The position numbers and the translations under genes were made by a program. Positions 7,445-17,945 of a stretch of 19,553 bases of DNA are shown piece by piece. Origin of the DNA: Discostella pseudostelligera (taxonomy: Eukaryota; Bacillariophyta; Thalassiosirophyceae; Thalassiosirales; Thalassiosiraceae). Position 1 is the first letter of the stretch. Each line of letters opens with the position of its first letter. The stretch covers positions 1-19,553 of the forward strand of contig JALLBK010000222.1 in NCBI GenBank assembly GCA_036940085.1. The letters are read 5' to 3'. The notes beneath the pieces are model-generated. The model did not search any database. It was not told the origin of the DNA and saw only the letters and a program-made list of their open reading frames with translations.

Positions 7445-10080
7445 ATGCCTCCAAAGAAGATCGGTCGAAAGACCAGCAAGAAAAAGGGCAACAAAAGCTC
7501 CAGCAGCAAGCGACGACGTCGATTTCAGATCATGCAAATAATGATGGCGCTAGCCGTGCCCTCGAAGGCACAAGTTCCAACATGAGTGGATTTGAGCGTC
7601 GTACTCCATCCTTCCGTGCGATTATCACACTATTTATCAACGTTACAAAAATGCCAACAATCTCCTAAATAGCGAAACAAGGTCGTGATGGGGGTGTTCT
7701 ATCAGATGACAACAGCAAATTGTCAAGCGAAACACTCATGAACATTGCAAAACAAATGGATAGGTGAAGGACGTACTATGGATCCATTGGCATTACGAGA
7801 TCTCAGATTGACAAATAGAATGCGATCTCATGCGGCCAAATTATATGGAGGAGGGGATTCGGGGCATACTTATTTTCTTTCCATTCTGAATTATTGCCGG
7901 TCCATTCTTGTGAATCTACCAAAAGGCCACATATGACTATATTTTTGAATCAACAAGCAGTAGTAACAGCAACCAACAAAATCGATTCGAGTTGTTTCAG
8001 GGTGATATTGAAGATGAGGAGGAACTGGAGGATGACACACTTCTGTTCCTCGTCCTGAACCAGTCTGAATCACTGAGTCTTGACGCTCTTGACTTCCGAT
8101 GAACGACTTGATGCAATACTTTTCATACTGGCGTTGGATGATATAATGGCCGCAATTGTTGTTTGGTATCAATCTGTGCTAGCAAAATATTGTTGAGGAT
8201 ATTCGTCCATCGAACATAGTTGAAACTTTGATCGGCAGCTGTGGCAACGAACATGGGAATTCAGCAAGTTCAACGGTTGGATATAGAGATGAGTCTCCAG
8301 TACCCACATTTGACAACTCCATATCGACTACTTTCCGTCCTTGTACTACCAGAAATCACCAATAAATTCGTCTCGATTATGCGCGAGCATGCAATAAAGC
8401 CAATCATGGAGAAGGAGATATCAATCTTCTTGGGGGATTGCTTGGAGTGCATATTTCGACATCCTTTGGATCCATACAATCGATGGAAATTTATGGTGTC
8501 TGATTTTTGCTCGAAGTACAAGGTGGATTGTCATGGAACAGAGGAATTGAGCCAGATTGTTGATGATGTAATATGCACCAATACCATGCACGAGGTACCC
8601 ACTGCAGTCGAATGCAGACTCTTTGGCGACGAATCAGTGGAGGACGATCCGTTCATCACACCATTCGTCTGTTGCAAATCTTTGGGTACACAATACAGAA
8701 CTCTGAAGATCAAAACAACTTCAATATTCGTAGTGGCTTCTATGGACCAACGCCATGGGTTCCTGGTAGATCATACAGTATTTCTGGTGATATGGATGAG
8801 CTCTTGATGAATGAGATCTTGCCTCAATATCTCAGAATGTTCCGTCATGATATTTGGGAAAAGTTAGAACACCTAATGATGCGCGAGATTGCGCCTCTCT
8901 GGTGGAACCTTCGAGACTAAGTAAGGCATCCAGAAAAGGCAGTCTCATGGCCTCTGGCATTTTCAGTACACGCCATGTTGACGGCAATTTAGAGAGTGAT
9001 CCGATTACTGATTCTCTTATTTCCGAGAGTGACGCAGCCTTCCAGCATTTCTTCCGACAGATTGAGTGGGCAAAGAATCTCTTGCAGGACAAGAAACATT
9101 CATCGATAAAAGATTCCTACTTTCAGAACAACTTCTCTGTTGCCTTGTTCCGTAAGTTTCTTGGTTCACCAGTGGTTGGGAAGAGGGCCATATGGAATCC
9201 TCTCTTTGCTTTTACTACATTTCTTACTTGACATTTTTCGGTAACTTGGAAGCCGGTGTCGCCTGGTGGATAATCATGATCAACTTCGAATTGTAATGTT
9301 TCTTTGTCATGGACTGTTGTTGAATGGGATCATTGAAAGTGGGCAGATTCCATTTTTGGATATTATGTATGACTTATTCAAGAACAGCCAAGCTGTTTGG
9401 GAGGGTCCATTGCCGTGTCGGGGAGAGCTGGTTCAAAGATTTTGGACACGCTTTGGGGTGGATCTAGTTTATTCAAAAAAGATATCCGAGGAAACGCGAA
9501 GGATGCATGGTTCCAATGGCCTGGGCTGCAGAAGAGCCCAAAATGCAGCCTTAGATCGACCTCGACTTCGAAATATGAATCCCATCAGACCCGAAGATAT
9601 CAGTCAAAGCTATCGCCGCATATGTAACAATGATTTCCATGATGTGGAGGACAATTATTATCCTGCCACAGGGCAGCGAGGAGGGCGGAAGGATTCAGAT
9701 AACTACGCATTTGTGGCGCGGGTCAATGATACTCTAGATGCCATTAACAAGGAGCTGCAGTTGCCTTCAACCTCATGTCGTGCGGTGTTATTCTAGAGCA
9801 ATGCGCTTGTGAGTTGGTACGAATCATGCAGCGGGATTCATCAATAATGAATGAAAGCTATCCCAGCCAAGATTGGCCCCAAGGAGAATTCGGCGGCATA
9901 TTCGCCCAATTTTTGCTTGGTGCACTCGATTTTTCGTCTGATCCAATGGACTACGAGGTATTTGGAGAAAAATTGGGCCATACGTCGTCATCCTTCCTCA
10001 AAGAATACTTTGCGGGTGTAAGCCCTGATAATGTGGTGTGGTTCAACCCTGTCGAATTGGAATCGGAAGTAGAAGGATGA
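7445..10080 (+). pseudogene. frameshifted copy of a large diatom-type family (tentatively DUF6604-containing)
   Basis: One protein can be followed in order through all three frames. A basic start at 7445 (MPPKKIGRKTSKKKGNK) stops at 7583. It is followed by DYHTIYQRYKNANNLLNSET (frame of 7620), LSDDNSKLSSETLMNIA (frame of 7684), then GGGDSGHTYFLSILNYCRS (frame of 7745). An acidic stretch GDIEDEEELEDD follows near 8005-8040, then ERLDAILFILALDDIMAA (near 8101-8154), the frame of 8241, then SVHHTIRLLQIFG with ISGDMDELLMNEILPQYL (8640-8860). A TAA at 8918-8920 interrupts LRD and VRHPEKAVSW. Next come AFQHFFRQIEWAKNLL (about 9031-9080), YYISYLTFFGNLEAGVAW (about 9213-9263), an intact run 9266-9775, and a last frame 9775-10080. 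That is about a dozen frame changes plus one nonsense codon, with no splice signals at the junctions. The DGGDSGH-like block followed by YCRS suggests DUF6604 from memory. The long undamaged 9266-9775 run suggests fairly recent decay. Sequencing error alone is unlikely, because neighbouring genes are intact. Confidence 0.75.
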
Positions 10081-10366
10081 GTGATGAAATTACGAACGAC
10101 ATTCATTAAACATATCATGAATGATGCATCATTGTTACAGTCTTATTTGTTTGCACTACCATGTTCTAATTTACATTCCTTCCATAGACTGCTCCCCTAC
10201 TCATCACCTCATCGCCATTGCATGAAGTTGGTTCACCCCAAAATAACTGATTCTCTCATTGCTGTACAATTCTTTGGTCTCCGTTTCACAAACTACCACT
10301 GGCCCGCCCGCAACTGTCCATCCGATATTTTGTGTTCATGCATTTCGATAACAAATTCAATCTCAT
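10081..10366. other. short tail-to-tail spacer
   Basis: This lies between the pseudogene stop and the stop of the secreted-protein gene. It is AT-richer than its neighbours. A plus-strand frame starting at 10084 runs through it, but it is antisense to the PT-rich tail and looks accidental. Confidence 0.5.
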
Positions 10367-11422
10367 TTACTTCGGCCTCCTCGTCGGTTGAGGTTTACGT
10401 GTTGGTTTTCTCGTTGGTGATTTCGTATTCGTTGGTTTCAGTGTTGGTTTCGCTGTCACTACTGCTTGCTTCGTTGGACTGGATGTACTTGATGGTGATC
10501 GGGTTGGAGTAGCACTCGGAGAATTGGTCGGACCAGATACAGTTTCATACTTGACTGTGATATCCTGTGGCGCGGAGCATGTCCCACCAAAATACAATCC
10601 CAATACAGCACCCTGTTCATAATTCGTACACAAGTTGGAATGGACATTACTTTTGCTTTCAAGCAACGTATTGGTCGACGAAGAAATGGAATGCACTACC
10701 GTGCCATTGGCATAACTCTCCATCTTTAGAATGTATCCCACATCCGGCTGCAAAATTGTTGTGAATGTCTTACTCAATTCCCAATTCTCATTAGGATACG
10801 GTGTCACACCATTATCATATGAGTAGGTACCCAGTTGTATCCCCGAACAATTGGCCACACCACCACAGTTAGGTGCTGCCGTATATAGATTCTGCAATCG
10901 TCTCCAGACAAATCGATCACTATCGAGTTGATGATTGTGAGTGTATCCACATCGACCCTTGCCCCATAATTTGTTCCAATCGTAGTATTCAACAGGTTTG
11001 GCAAAGCAGGAGCCGCCATTGTAGTTTGCTGCAGATTGAGAGAAGGTTACCTTGACCTGCCATGAAAATTGACCTGACAGAAGATTATTATTTGCGGTGA
11101 CACGTGAACGATGATAGGGAGAGACGAAATGATGTAAGACTAAGACCAGAATAAACATCAAGTTTAGTCAGTTTCAATAACTGTTCGTACCATTGGAACC
11201 CCAATTGGGCCCCGAGAAGCAAAATAATCCGGTGCAATCGGCATATTGATCGCCGGCGTAGACAGTATGGACGCCATTGATGTTGCTTGTCGACTGGGCG
11301 TAGGCGACGAAATTTTTGACACCGCCGCCACCGCCGGAGCCGCCGGGAGATGACAAGAATAGCGGTAGTAGCAGCACCAGATGCAGAGGCGAGAGGAGGG
11401 AGTAGTAGTGGACTTTCGTCAT
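10367..11422 (-). CDS. secreted cysteine-containing protein with basic Pro/Thr-rich tail, two exons
   Basis: Exon 1 is 11422-11191 and exon 2 is 11073-10367. The 117-bp intron (GTACGA donor, CTGTCAG acceptor) splits a Gly codon and gives 312 residues. The chosen start MTKVHYYSLL gives a classical signal peptide (core HLVLLLPLFL, residues 14-23). An in-frame ATG nine codons upstream at 11449 would place extra residues before it. The mature part has eight cysteines (63, 68, 100, 119, 147, 152, 226, 243), an even number that fits disulphides. It also has a distinctive block KGRCGYTHNHQLDSDRFVWR (117-136) and beta-rich segments (GAVLGLYFGG) like a jelly-roll fold. Residues 259-312 are a Pro/Thr/Ser tail turning strongly basic (SPTRKPTRKPQPTRRPK), as in PT-repeat cell-surface proteins of diatoms. 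There is no C-terminal hydrophobic anchor, so it is probably secreted or wall-bound. I recall uncharacterised diatom relatives but no named function. Confidence 0.78.
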
Positions 11423-11846
11423 GATGGGAGACATCAATCTGCACATCATTGATTATGGTTGAATTGATATTGATAATTGATGCCTAGTGATGCCTTGCTT
11501 CTTGTTCTTGTTTGATGTTGAATGTCGTTCGGCGGCGGCGCGGTGCGTCAATGGTCATTTTATCTCGTGAACTCCATTATTTTTTATGTCTCTCGAGCTT
11601 TGTATCTTTTGTCACATCGATTTGTGGTCATTTTATGCACAACTCCAATGAATCTTTTTCCCGCCATATCTTTGTCCTTTGACCAACTTCAACATCCACG
11701 TGTAGTCATTTTTAGCGGATTGTGTCTTTCTGTCTGTCTGCCTCCTTTGAAAATCCCATCGCCGCCGGCCGCCGCCGCCACCATCTTCCGCCTTCCGCTT
11801 CCCCGCAGAAGATGATCGATAGTCTCCAGTAGTACTACTTCATTCC
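11423..11846. promoter_or_regulatory. divergent intergenic region between secreted-protein and methyltransferase genes
   Basis: This is 424 bp. It contains an E2F-like core TTCCCGCCA at 11658-11666 (GGCGGGAA on the minus strand) and a CG-rich stretch near 11759-11782 (GCCGCCGGCCGCCGCCGCC). A short plus-strand frame (11522-11815) has no protein-like features. Confidence 0.4.
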
Positions 11847-13583
11847 ATGTCTTCAGACCATGAATCCGTGAGGATGTCGGCCCTATGGTTATTACTAGAA
11901 AAGTTAGAGTGTGAACTGTCAACACCTCGTCAAATAGTGATGCAGCGCATGCGAAATCTTGGTGTCGGTGTTTCATCGGCATTGCCACCATCGACTGATG
12001 GCGGCGGCGGTGGTGGTAGTGTTGATGATTATTTCGACGCTGCGGACGACGATGCAATCAATGGCTCTAGTGGTAGCCTACCCGAGAAACTCCTTATATT
12101 ACTTAAACGAGCGTACATAGATTGGTCGCGAAAGTGCAATACTGTGAAAGCTATGATGAAAACACCACATGCATCCTCTGAATCGAAGCAGATGCCATCA
12201 CTGTGCTATCTCGAGGAGATGCACATACTCCAACAAACACTCCAATTTCTAATAAAGGTGCCAAAGATGGACCCTACATTAGGTGAAGAAATGATTCGTT
12301 GTCGTAGTATTGGTAGTGGTGGTTCGTGCAATTATGATTCCACGATGAAAATTTGTTCACGTATCCTTGAGCAAGTGAATCAATTTCAATGCAAATTGGG
12401 TGATGATTTGACTGAAGAAGATTTTGATGTCTTGGTGGATTTGCAGGATTTAGTCTATGAACTCAAGTCGTTGTCATCGCCATCATCTTCTTCGTCGTTA
12501 TTGTCTTCGTCGTCTTCGTCGTCTTCTCAATGCATGCCGTTCGCGGATGATGAGCTACGTAGTCGATTGCCATTAGTGTACAAGTTAATGAGTGTGCATC
12601 ATGAGAAAAATGCAGATGGTGCGGTGCAGCTGATGAAGCAGAATCAACAACAGGCGCACATAAACCAAACGCAACAATTAGCAGGTGCTTGTTGCAATCA
12701 AAATGCAGCAACAGCGACAACAATATACATTGATCAAGTCCGTAAACGACAAAGTGCGCAAGTGGATGTGGGCTTTGTCATGTGGCCATCGGCAATTATT
12801 CTATCTCGGTGGTTAATATCCAATCCGCATATTTTAATTAAAACAACCGAGAAGAAAGATGAGGAAGAGGAGAGTGGATTCGGCAAATCCTCATCTTGTA
12901 CTATTCTAGAACTTGGAGCGGGATGTGGACTTGTGGGTATCACGGCTGCACATCTCCTGAAAGAGATTATTCAAGATGAGACCAACAAGGAGGAAAAAGA
13001 ACTCCATGATGAATTGTGGCATCGGCAACAACAGCAACCTCTCGTTAAAATCACTGACGTGAACGATTTGGTTTTAGAGAACATCTCACGGAACCTCCAT
13101 TTGAATGATGTTGCATCTCTAGCGTCTGTGGCAAAGTTGGACTTTTATGAACAGACTGGATACAACTATTCGGGAAAATGGATATCCAGTGGTGGCATGA
13201 ACACTGGAGTGAGGAATGATTGGCATGCTGATGCCACAACAACTGTCGATGAAGGCAATCAATGTGCACAAGATCCGGTGGATGTCATCCTTGCTGCCGA
13301 TATAATTTGTCAGCCGGAAGATGCAGTTGCCGCATCCAAAACAATTTACGATGCTCTACGGCCAGGAGGAATGGCTTTTGTCGTTTGCGCGAATGCAGAG
13401 CATCGATATGGAGTCGATATCTTTGCCAACGAGTGTGAGGAGCGAGGTCTTGCGGTGGTGAGTACCGACGTGGCAGAAATGTACGATGGAGAACTACTAA
13501 GGTCGGAGGAGATGGATACTGCGGCTGGGTACATTGAGGGCATGCGTTTAACATTCTTTGAAATATCCAAAGTAAAAAGATAA
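11847..13583 (+). CDS. SAM-dependent protein-lysine methyltransferase-like protein (Methyltransf_16 / METTL family)
   Basis: Intronless, 578 residues; ATG at 11847 (MSSDHESVRM), TAA at 13581-13583. The catalytic domain is C-terminal. WPSAIILSRWL (313-323) is the family's entry helix. LELGAGCGLVG (354-364) is SAM-binding motif I. ITDVNDLVLENISRNLHLND (402-421) is the post-I acidic loop and helix. DVILAADIICQ (479-489) occupies the position of the D-x-x-Y-type motif of METTL21/FAM86 enzymes, with Ile-Ile-Cys where many have a Tyr. ALRPGGMAFVVC (503-514) is the following strand. The roughly 300-residue N-terminal extension is mostly helical with a poly-Gly run, a 17-residue Ser-rich run (about 210-227) and Gln-rich stretches; it may be a substrate-recognition region, as in FAM86. 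Target unknown. It is divergent from the secreted-protein gene and convergent with condensin. Confidence 0.8.
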   Translation: MSSDHESVRMSALWLLLEKLECELSTPRQIVMQRMRNLGVGVSSALPPSTDGGGGGGSVDDYFDAADDDAINGSSGSLPEKLLILLKRAYIDWSRKCNTVKAMMKTPHASSESKQMPSLCYLEEMHILQQTLQFLIKVPKMDPTLGEEMIRCRSIGSGGSCNYDSTMKICSRILEQVNQFQCKLGDDLTEEDFDVLVDLQDLVYELKSLSSPSSSSSLLSSSSSSSSQCMPFADDELRSRLPLVYKLMSVHHEKNADGAVQLMKQNQQQAHINQTQQLAGACCNQNAATATTIYIDQVRKRQSAQVDVGFVMWPSAIILSRWLISNPHILIKTTEKKDEEEESGFGKSSSCTILELGAGCGLVGITAAHLLKEIIQDETNKEEKELHDELWHRQQQQPLVKITDVNDLVLENISRNLHLNDVASLASVAKLDFYEQTGYNYSGKWISSGGMNTGVRNDWHADATTTVDEGNQCAQDPVDVILAADIICQPEDAVAASKTIYDALRPGGMAFVVCANAEHRYGVDIFANECEERGLAVVSTDVAEMYDGELLRSEEMDTAAGYIEGMRLTFFEISKVKR

Positions 13584-13643
13584 TACGCATCGTTGATTTT
13601 AATGAAATGTAGAGACAGGCCCGATAATTAGTGATGCATCCCA

Positions 13644-16600
13644 CTAGTTGCAAATCACATCTGAAAGACTAGTGCGTGCCGATGACGCCCTCCGTTCATC
13701 TCCTTTCGTTCCAGGATTTGAATGGATGCTGCCGATACTGAGACGAGAGTTCTCTTTCTCTTTGATCTCCTCGACCACTGCAGCATTTTCCATCGANCCA
13801 CTGCAGCATTTTCCATCGATCCTTCCTCGTTTTCCGTCTCACTGACCTCAATCACTTCCTCTGCAGCATCACCATCAATCGCAACTTCCTCGTTTTCCGT
13901 CTCATTGATGGCGCCAATTGGTTCACCTGCAGCATCGTCGATCGCAACTTCCTCCGCTTCTTCCTTCGACACATCGCTTTCATCATCGGACGACGCTGGC
14001 TCATCATCGTCTTCCACATTGACATCGACCAGTAACTCGGCAAGCTTCTTAATCGACTTGACGGTGGGTCCGTCCTCATTGGCATACTCAGCCTCACTAA
14101 CTAGAGACTTGAGCTGACGTATCAACGTTTCATCCTCGGCGTCGACGTCGATGCAGGCACTTGCTAGGATCTTGGCCAAGGCCCTGATGTAAAGTACCGG
14201 AGCCGAATCACACTCCTCAGCTAGGAATTGGGCGATTTCGATGGAGGCGAGAAGGATACTACTCGCTTCGATTGCAACTTCACCCTTCTCCTCCAATTCT
14301 GCCTTGTAGGTTTCCGATTTATCTGCAGCATCGCCTCCTTCAGATATTTGAGAGACCGTCTCTTGCTTGCCAATGACGGTGGAAAGTTCTTCGTCGCCCG
14401 CTTTTTTCCCAACCATCTTCGCGGCCTCTCCAGCCTTCTTCTTATCGGCCAAATCGACATTGTAGCAAACATATTCGACCATTTTCGCAATCGGAAATCG
14501 TTGCACAACTGCATCCTTTGCTTCCGCCACCTTCATACCAGACAGCTTCTCATTGACAATCGAAAGCAGTGGACATACCGACGCCATCATGTCATCATTC
14601 GCATTGAGACTCGACATGCTGTACGCTGGGAAGAATATGCTGAGGAGCTGTTGCAGCCGTACTGGACTTCCCACTCGCTTCGCCACCTCGTCGGCTCCGC
14701 CAACAACATCGATGCTTTGTCCGTTCTCGGTCATGGTGAGGGACGAATCAAAGTAAATAACGAGAAGCCAAGCGACAAGCTCTGGATCACTAAGACGTCC
14801 CGCGAGTAATAACTTTGCGGTGATTTCAGCACCAATGATGACAATTCCAGGCTTGGAGTGTCCGAGCATTTCGAACAGCATATCCTTGAATGGAATTGCA
14901 TTGGGACGGGCAATCGCTCCGTCGCCTTCTTCGTCATCGTCGGAGGAGGAGGAAGTTGTGGCAGTGCCAAGCAGCATCTTCTCGTGGATTAATGCCAAAT
15001 CACACAATGCTAGTGCTGCCTGTGCCCTGACCTCAACTCGCTCTGCGACACTACCCGCAATCATCATCAACAATGGCTTGAATTCTCCCATAATCTTATC
15101 TTGTCCAGATAGTAGACAGAACTTCGATAGGCAGATGACACCATGCTCACGAACAATGGCATTCTTACTGGTGATGGCTGGACTCAAGTGTAGGAAGAAT
15201 CCATCTAGAATGGGGTGGGATGTCATATGCCCCGAGATACTCTCTAACACAATGGAAAGGATGGCAATAATGCGCATCTGACGAACAATAACAATGGCTC
15301 GTTTATCTTGCACCTTGGAATGAAAGCTATCATCATCTTCCACATCCACGAGGATCTCAGATATCGTTTGTAAGAATTGGGATTCCTTATCATGTGCCGC
15401 CGCCATGGCCTTGACACATGCCTCGACCAAGTCGTCCGGTGTGGCTAATCGCGATAGTATGCGTCTCATAATCGAAGTGAAGTATCGACGACTACCCTCC
15501 TCGCGAAGTTCGCTGGCTCGTGCCATATGTATCAACTGGAGGCAGACGAAGTTTTGATCATCCTCGTAGGCTGCCATGTCATCTTCGTCCATATCCTCGT
15601 AATCTTCATTATTGTTGAATTGGATCAACTTGTCAATAGTCGAGTTGAGGAGGTTGCACAATGTGGGGATGTCGGTGATGATGTCCGATATGGAATCGGA
15701 CATGGATTCACACTTGACGCGTAGGAAGAGTGCCATGCTGGGACTTAGGCCCGTATCTTTGTCTTTGTTACTACTAATGCCGTCCTCCTCGTTGGTTTCG
15801 TTCTCGTTACGACCATCATTGGCGGTGGCGATAGTAGTGATAATGTTCCTCCTCTGGAGCACAATCTGCATCAATGACCGTACCTCCGGACCACCAAACT
15901 GCTTGCGTACCAAATCAACACCCCTATCCACAGCAGCAGAGGTGGCGGCATTGCTGGATGAGCCTGCACAATCCAGTGTGGATGCCACACGGAGTAGGAT
16001 TCGTGTAACCTCCTCACAGACAGTTTCATTAAGGACTGGATTGAGTTTGTGCAATAGGAGGATGGGATCGAATTTCATGGATTTGAGCCAATTGGTGCAG
16101 AGTAGTTCGACGGTTTTGGCGTAGGTGGTTGCGCAACTGTGTGTGTGAGTGTTTTAGATCAATATCATGAGTGGGATTGTTGCAAGGCAGAGAGTCAAAT
16201 GTGTGAGACAGTATCATGGATGCATGAAATCAAACTGATATTTCACATTTCTACTACTCACCGCTTGGTAAGCCCACTCCTCAATATCTCCACCCGTTGA
16301 TCTTCCGTCAATTGCGTAACAAAGTGTATCTGTTCACGTAGATAGTCCAATGCCGATTCGCGTACCTTGACATCCACATCCTTGATGCGTTCAATGATGG
16401 AATGCAACACTAGCGCATGATTGTCATTCTCCTCCTCCTCCTCCTCCTCCTCCTCCTCCGCTTCTTTGTCCTTCTTCTCGTCACTGGAAGAGGTGGGAGG
16501 AGAAGGGAGGACCGACACCACCGCAGCACGATTGGCAGCTGAGGTATCATTCGACATGATCCATAATAACTTTACCAATATGGATTGCAGTGTGTCTTGC

Positions 16601-17637
16601 ACCATCTTAGCCTCGCCTTTCGTTTCGGCAGTAGTTGTAGTAGTGGTCGCAGTAGAAGCAGCAGCAGCAGTGTTGACACTGGACGTGAAAGTCGATGATA
16701 TTGTTAGGAGTGGCAATAGAGGAGCACATGCCCCAATAGCCGCCTGACGAACTCGTGCAATCTTGTCGGTAATACGAGAGAGTAGTGCCTTGCTTGCCGA
16801 TTGGAGACATTCCATTTCCCATGAGGACAATGCTGCCCAAGACACTGACAATGACGATGATGGAGTAGTAGTTCCAACCTTGCCACCCGCTGCTGCTCCC
16901 TTCTTGCCACCCTTTTTCAAAATGGTCTTATTTTCATTTCCACTACCATTCAATTTTGAAGTCAAGTAGCGCACGCATAATCCAAGCAAAGTACATCCCT
17001 GGATGCGCACAATGTCCTTTTCGGCGAGGGTGGTGTATTCTACCGCTCGTGCAATTATGGCATGTGCTACAGCTTCCGTTAGCATTATTTCCTCCTCCCC
17101 CTTGTGATTGCTATTGCTGCCACTTTTGTTGATTGTACGGTTGGTGGTGGCGGTGCCGCTTTTGGTGTAGGTGGTGTTGTTGGTATCAAATGCCAAAGAG
17201 GCAGCTAGTTCCCAAACGGACAATACCGATTCCATGTAATTATCAAGTAGAGATGCAGCAGAGGTGGTACCAAGGAGGGAACACATGGCTGTATCGAGAC
17301 ATAACACAATTGTTGTTGTTGTTGTTGTTGCGGTGGCACCATTGTTACCCTCTTCTTGCTCCTCATCAGGTGATGATGATGTGAGGAGGTCACGACGCAA
17401 TGATGCCGCTGCCGCTCTCGTCGTGGCAGCATTATTATTACTCTTGGAGTTGGATTTTCGCTCATGTTGATAGGTATCAAAATGAGAGTAGATGATTTCG
17501 GCAATTGGCGATGAGGCCGTCGGAGATGCTGCTGCTGGTGCTGGTGATGCAGACGCAGCTTTCGACGACGACGACGACGACGACGCCTTCTTCCCCCCGC
17601 CGCCGCCCCTCTTCTTTTTCGTTTCCTGCTGCGGCAT
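13644..17637 (-). CDS. condensin complex non-SMC subunit CAP-G/Cnd3 (HEAT-repeat), two exons, assembly frameshift near the C-terminus
   Basis: Exon 1 is 17637-16262 and exon 2 is 16136-13644, with a 125-bp GT-AG intron splitting an Arg codon. The ATG at 17637 (MPQQETKKKR) was chosen because the upstream frame contains only a GTG before an in-frame TAG at 17698-17700. The N-terminus is low-complexity and basic. HEAT-like helices include SRITDKIARVRQAAIGACAP (near 287-306) and IIERIKDVDVKVRESALDYL (about 414-433), followed by the join into CATTYAKTVELLCTNWLKS. The Cnd3 C-terminal domain spans roughly 748-1040 (for example LSPAITSKNAIVREHGVICL). The tail is acidic. The raw frame breaks at 13797 (N); without the 23-nt duplicated segment the frame stays open to a TAG at 13644-13646, giving about 1281 residues. 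Known role: with SMC2/SMC4, CAP-H and CAP-D2 it compacts mitotic chromosomes, and CAP-G binds DNA with CAP-H. CAP-G rather than CAP-G2 is likely. Confidence 0.88.
13775..13819. repeat. 22-bp perfect duplication flanking an N: probable assembly join
   Basis: 13775-13796 and 13798-13819 are identical (CCACTGCAGCATTTTCCATC then GA) with the only ambiguous base, N, at 13797 between them. The extra 23 nt shifts the condensin frame; collapsing them leaves an open frame to 13644. This is the pattern of two contig ends butted together without merging their overlap. Confidence 0.85.
16429..16459. repeat. (CTC)n trinucleotide tract encoding poly-Glu in condensin
   Basis: About ten CTC/TCC units encode a run of ten glutamates (about residues 394-403) between HEAT helices. 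This is typical of a length-variable coding microsatellite. Confidence 0.85.
17310..17330. repeat. (TTG)n tract encoding poly-Thr in condensin
   Basis: About seven TTG units encode a threonine run in the N-terminal low-complexity part of condensin. Related tracts lie at 17563-17585 (GAC units, poly-Ser) and 17664-17684 (GAT units, just upstream of the chosen ATG). Confidence 0.8.
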
Positions 17638-17945
17638 GACTTCTGCTGCCTTTGACTTTGACAATGATGATGATGATGATGATGGCACTACTGAATACTA
17701 CTCTACTGCTAGTGAGAAGGCGACGATGCCGATGCCTACTACGCCTACGATGTCGGTTTTATGGTTGAATTGAATGCTGCTGCGGTTGCTTGTTGTTGTT
17801 TGTTGTTGCCCGCCCGGCCGTCGCCCACAACATAGAAAATGCCGTTGCACTTTATGGCGCGGCTCTCCCGCCGAAATAGTATGGCGGCGAACATTGGCGA
17901 TACCAATGTGGCAAAAATAATGCCGGGAAGGAGTATCTAGCGAAA
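17638..17945. promoter_or_regulatory. divergent promoter region between condensin and the right-edge gene
   Basis: 308 bp between the two proposed ATGs. Plus-strand TCCCGCCGAAA at 17866-17876 reads TTTCGGCGGGA on the minus strand, close to an E2F site. A second GGCGGGA lies at 17948-17954, just beyond the boundary and inside the first codons of the right-edge gene if that start is used. A GAT microsatellite (17664-17684) sits next to the condensin start. Confidence 0.4.

Noticed and set aside
7445..10080. Reading the frame changes as many short introns
   Set aside because: No GT-AG pairs fit the junctions, homologous-looking segments abut or overlap, and one break is an in-frame TAA inside a conserved-looking stretch.
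10081..10512. 143-codon plus-strand frame just after the pseudogene
   Set aside because: Overlaps the PT-rich tail of the secreted protein in antisense; composition looks like translated repeat complement.
14228..14809. 193-codon plus-strand frame
   Set aside because: Antisense to condensin exon 2, which has clear Cnd3 similarity; no ATG-initiated protein-like sequence.
15612..16124. 170-codon plus-strand frame
   Set aside because: Antisense to the start of condensin exon 2 and its intron boundary.
17638..17688. Upstream GTG start for condensin at 17688
   Set aside because: Eukaryotic context favours ATG at 17637, and an in-frame TAG lies just upstream at 17698-17700.
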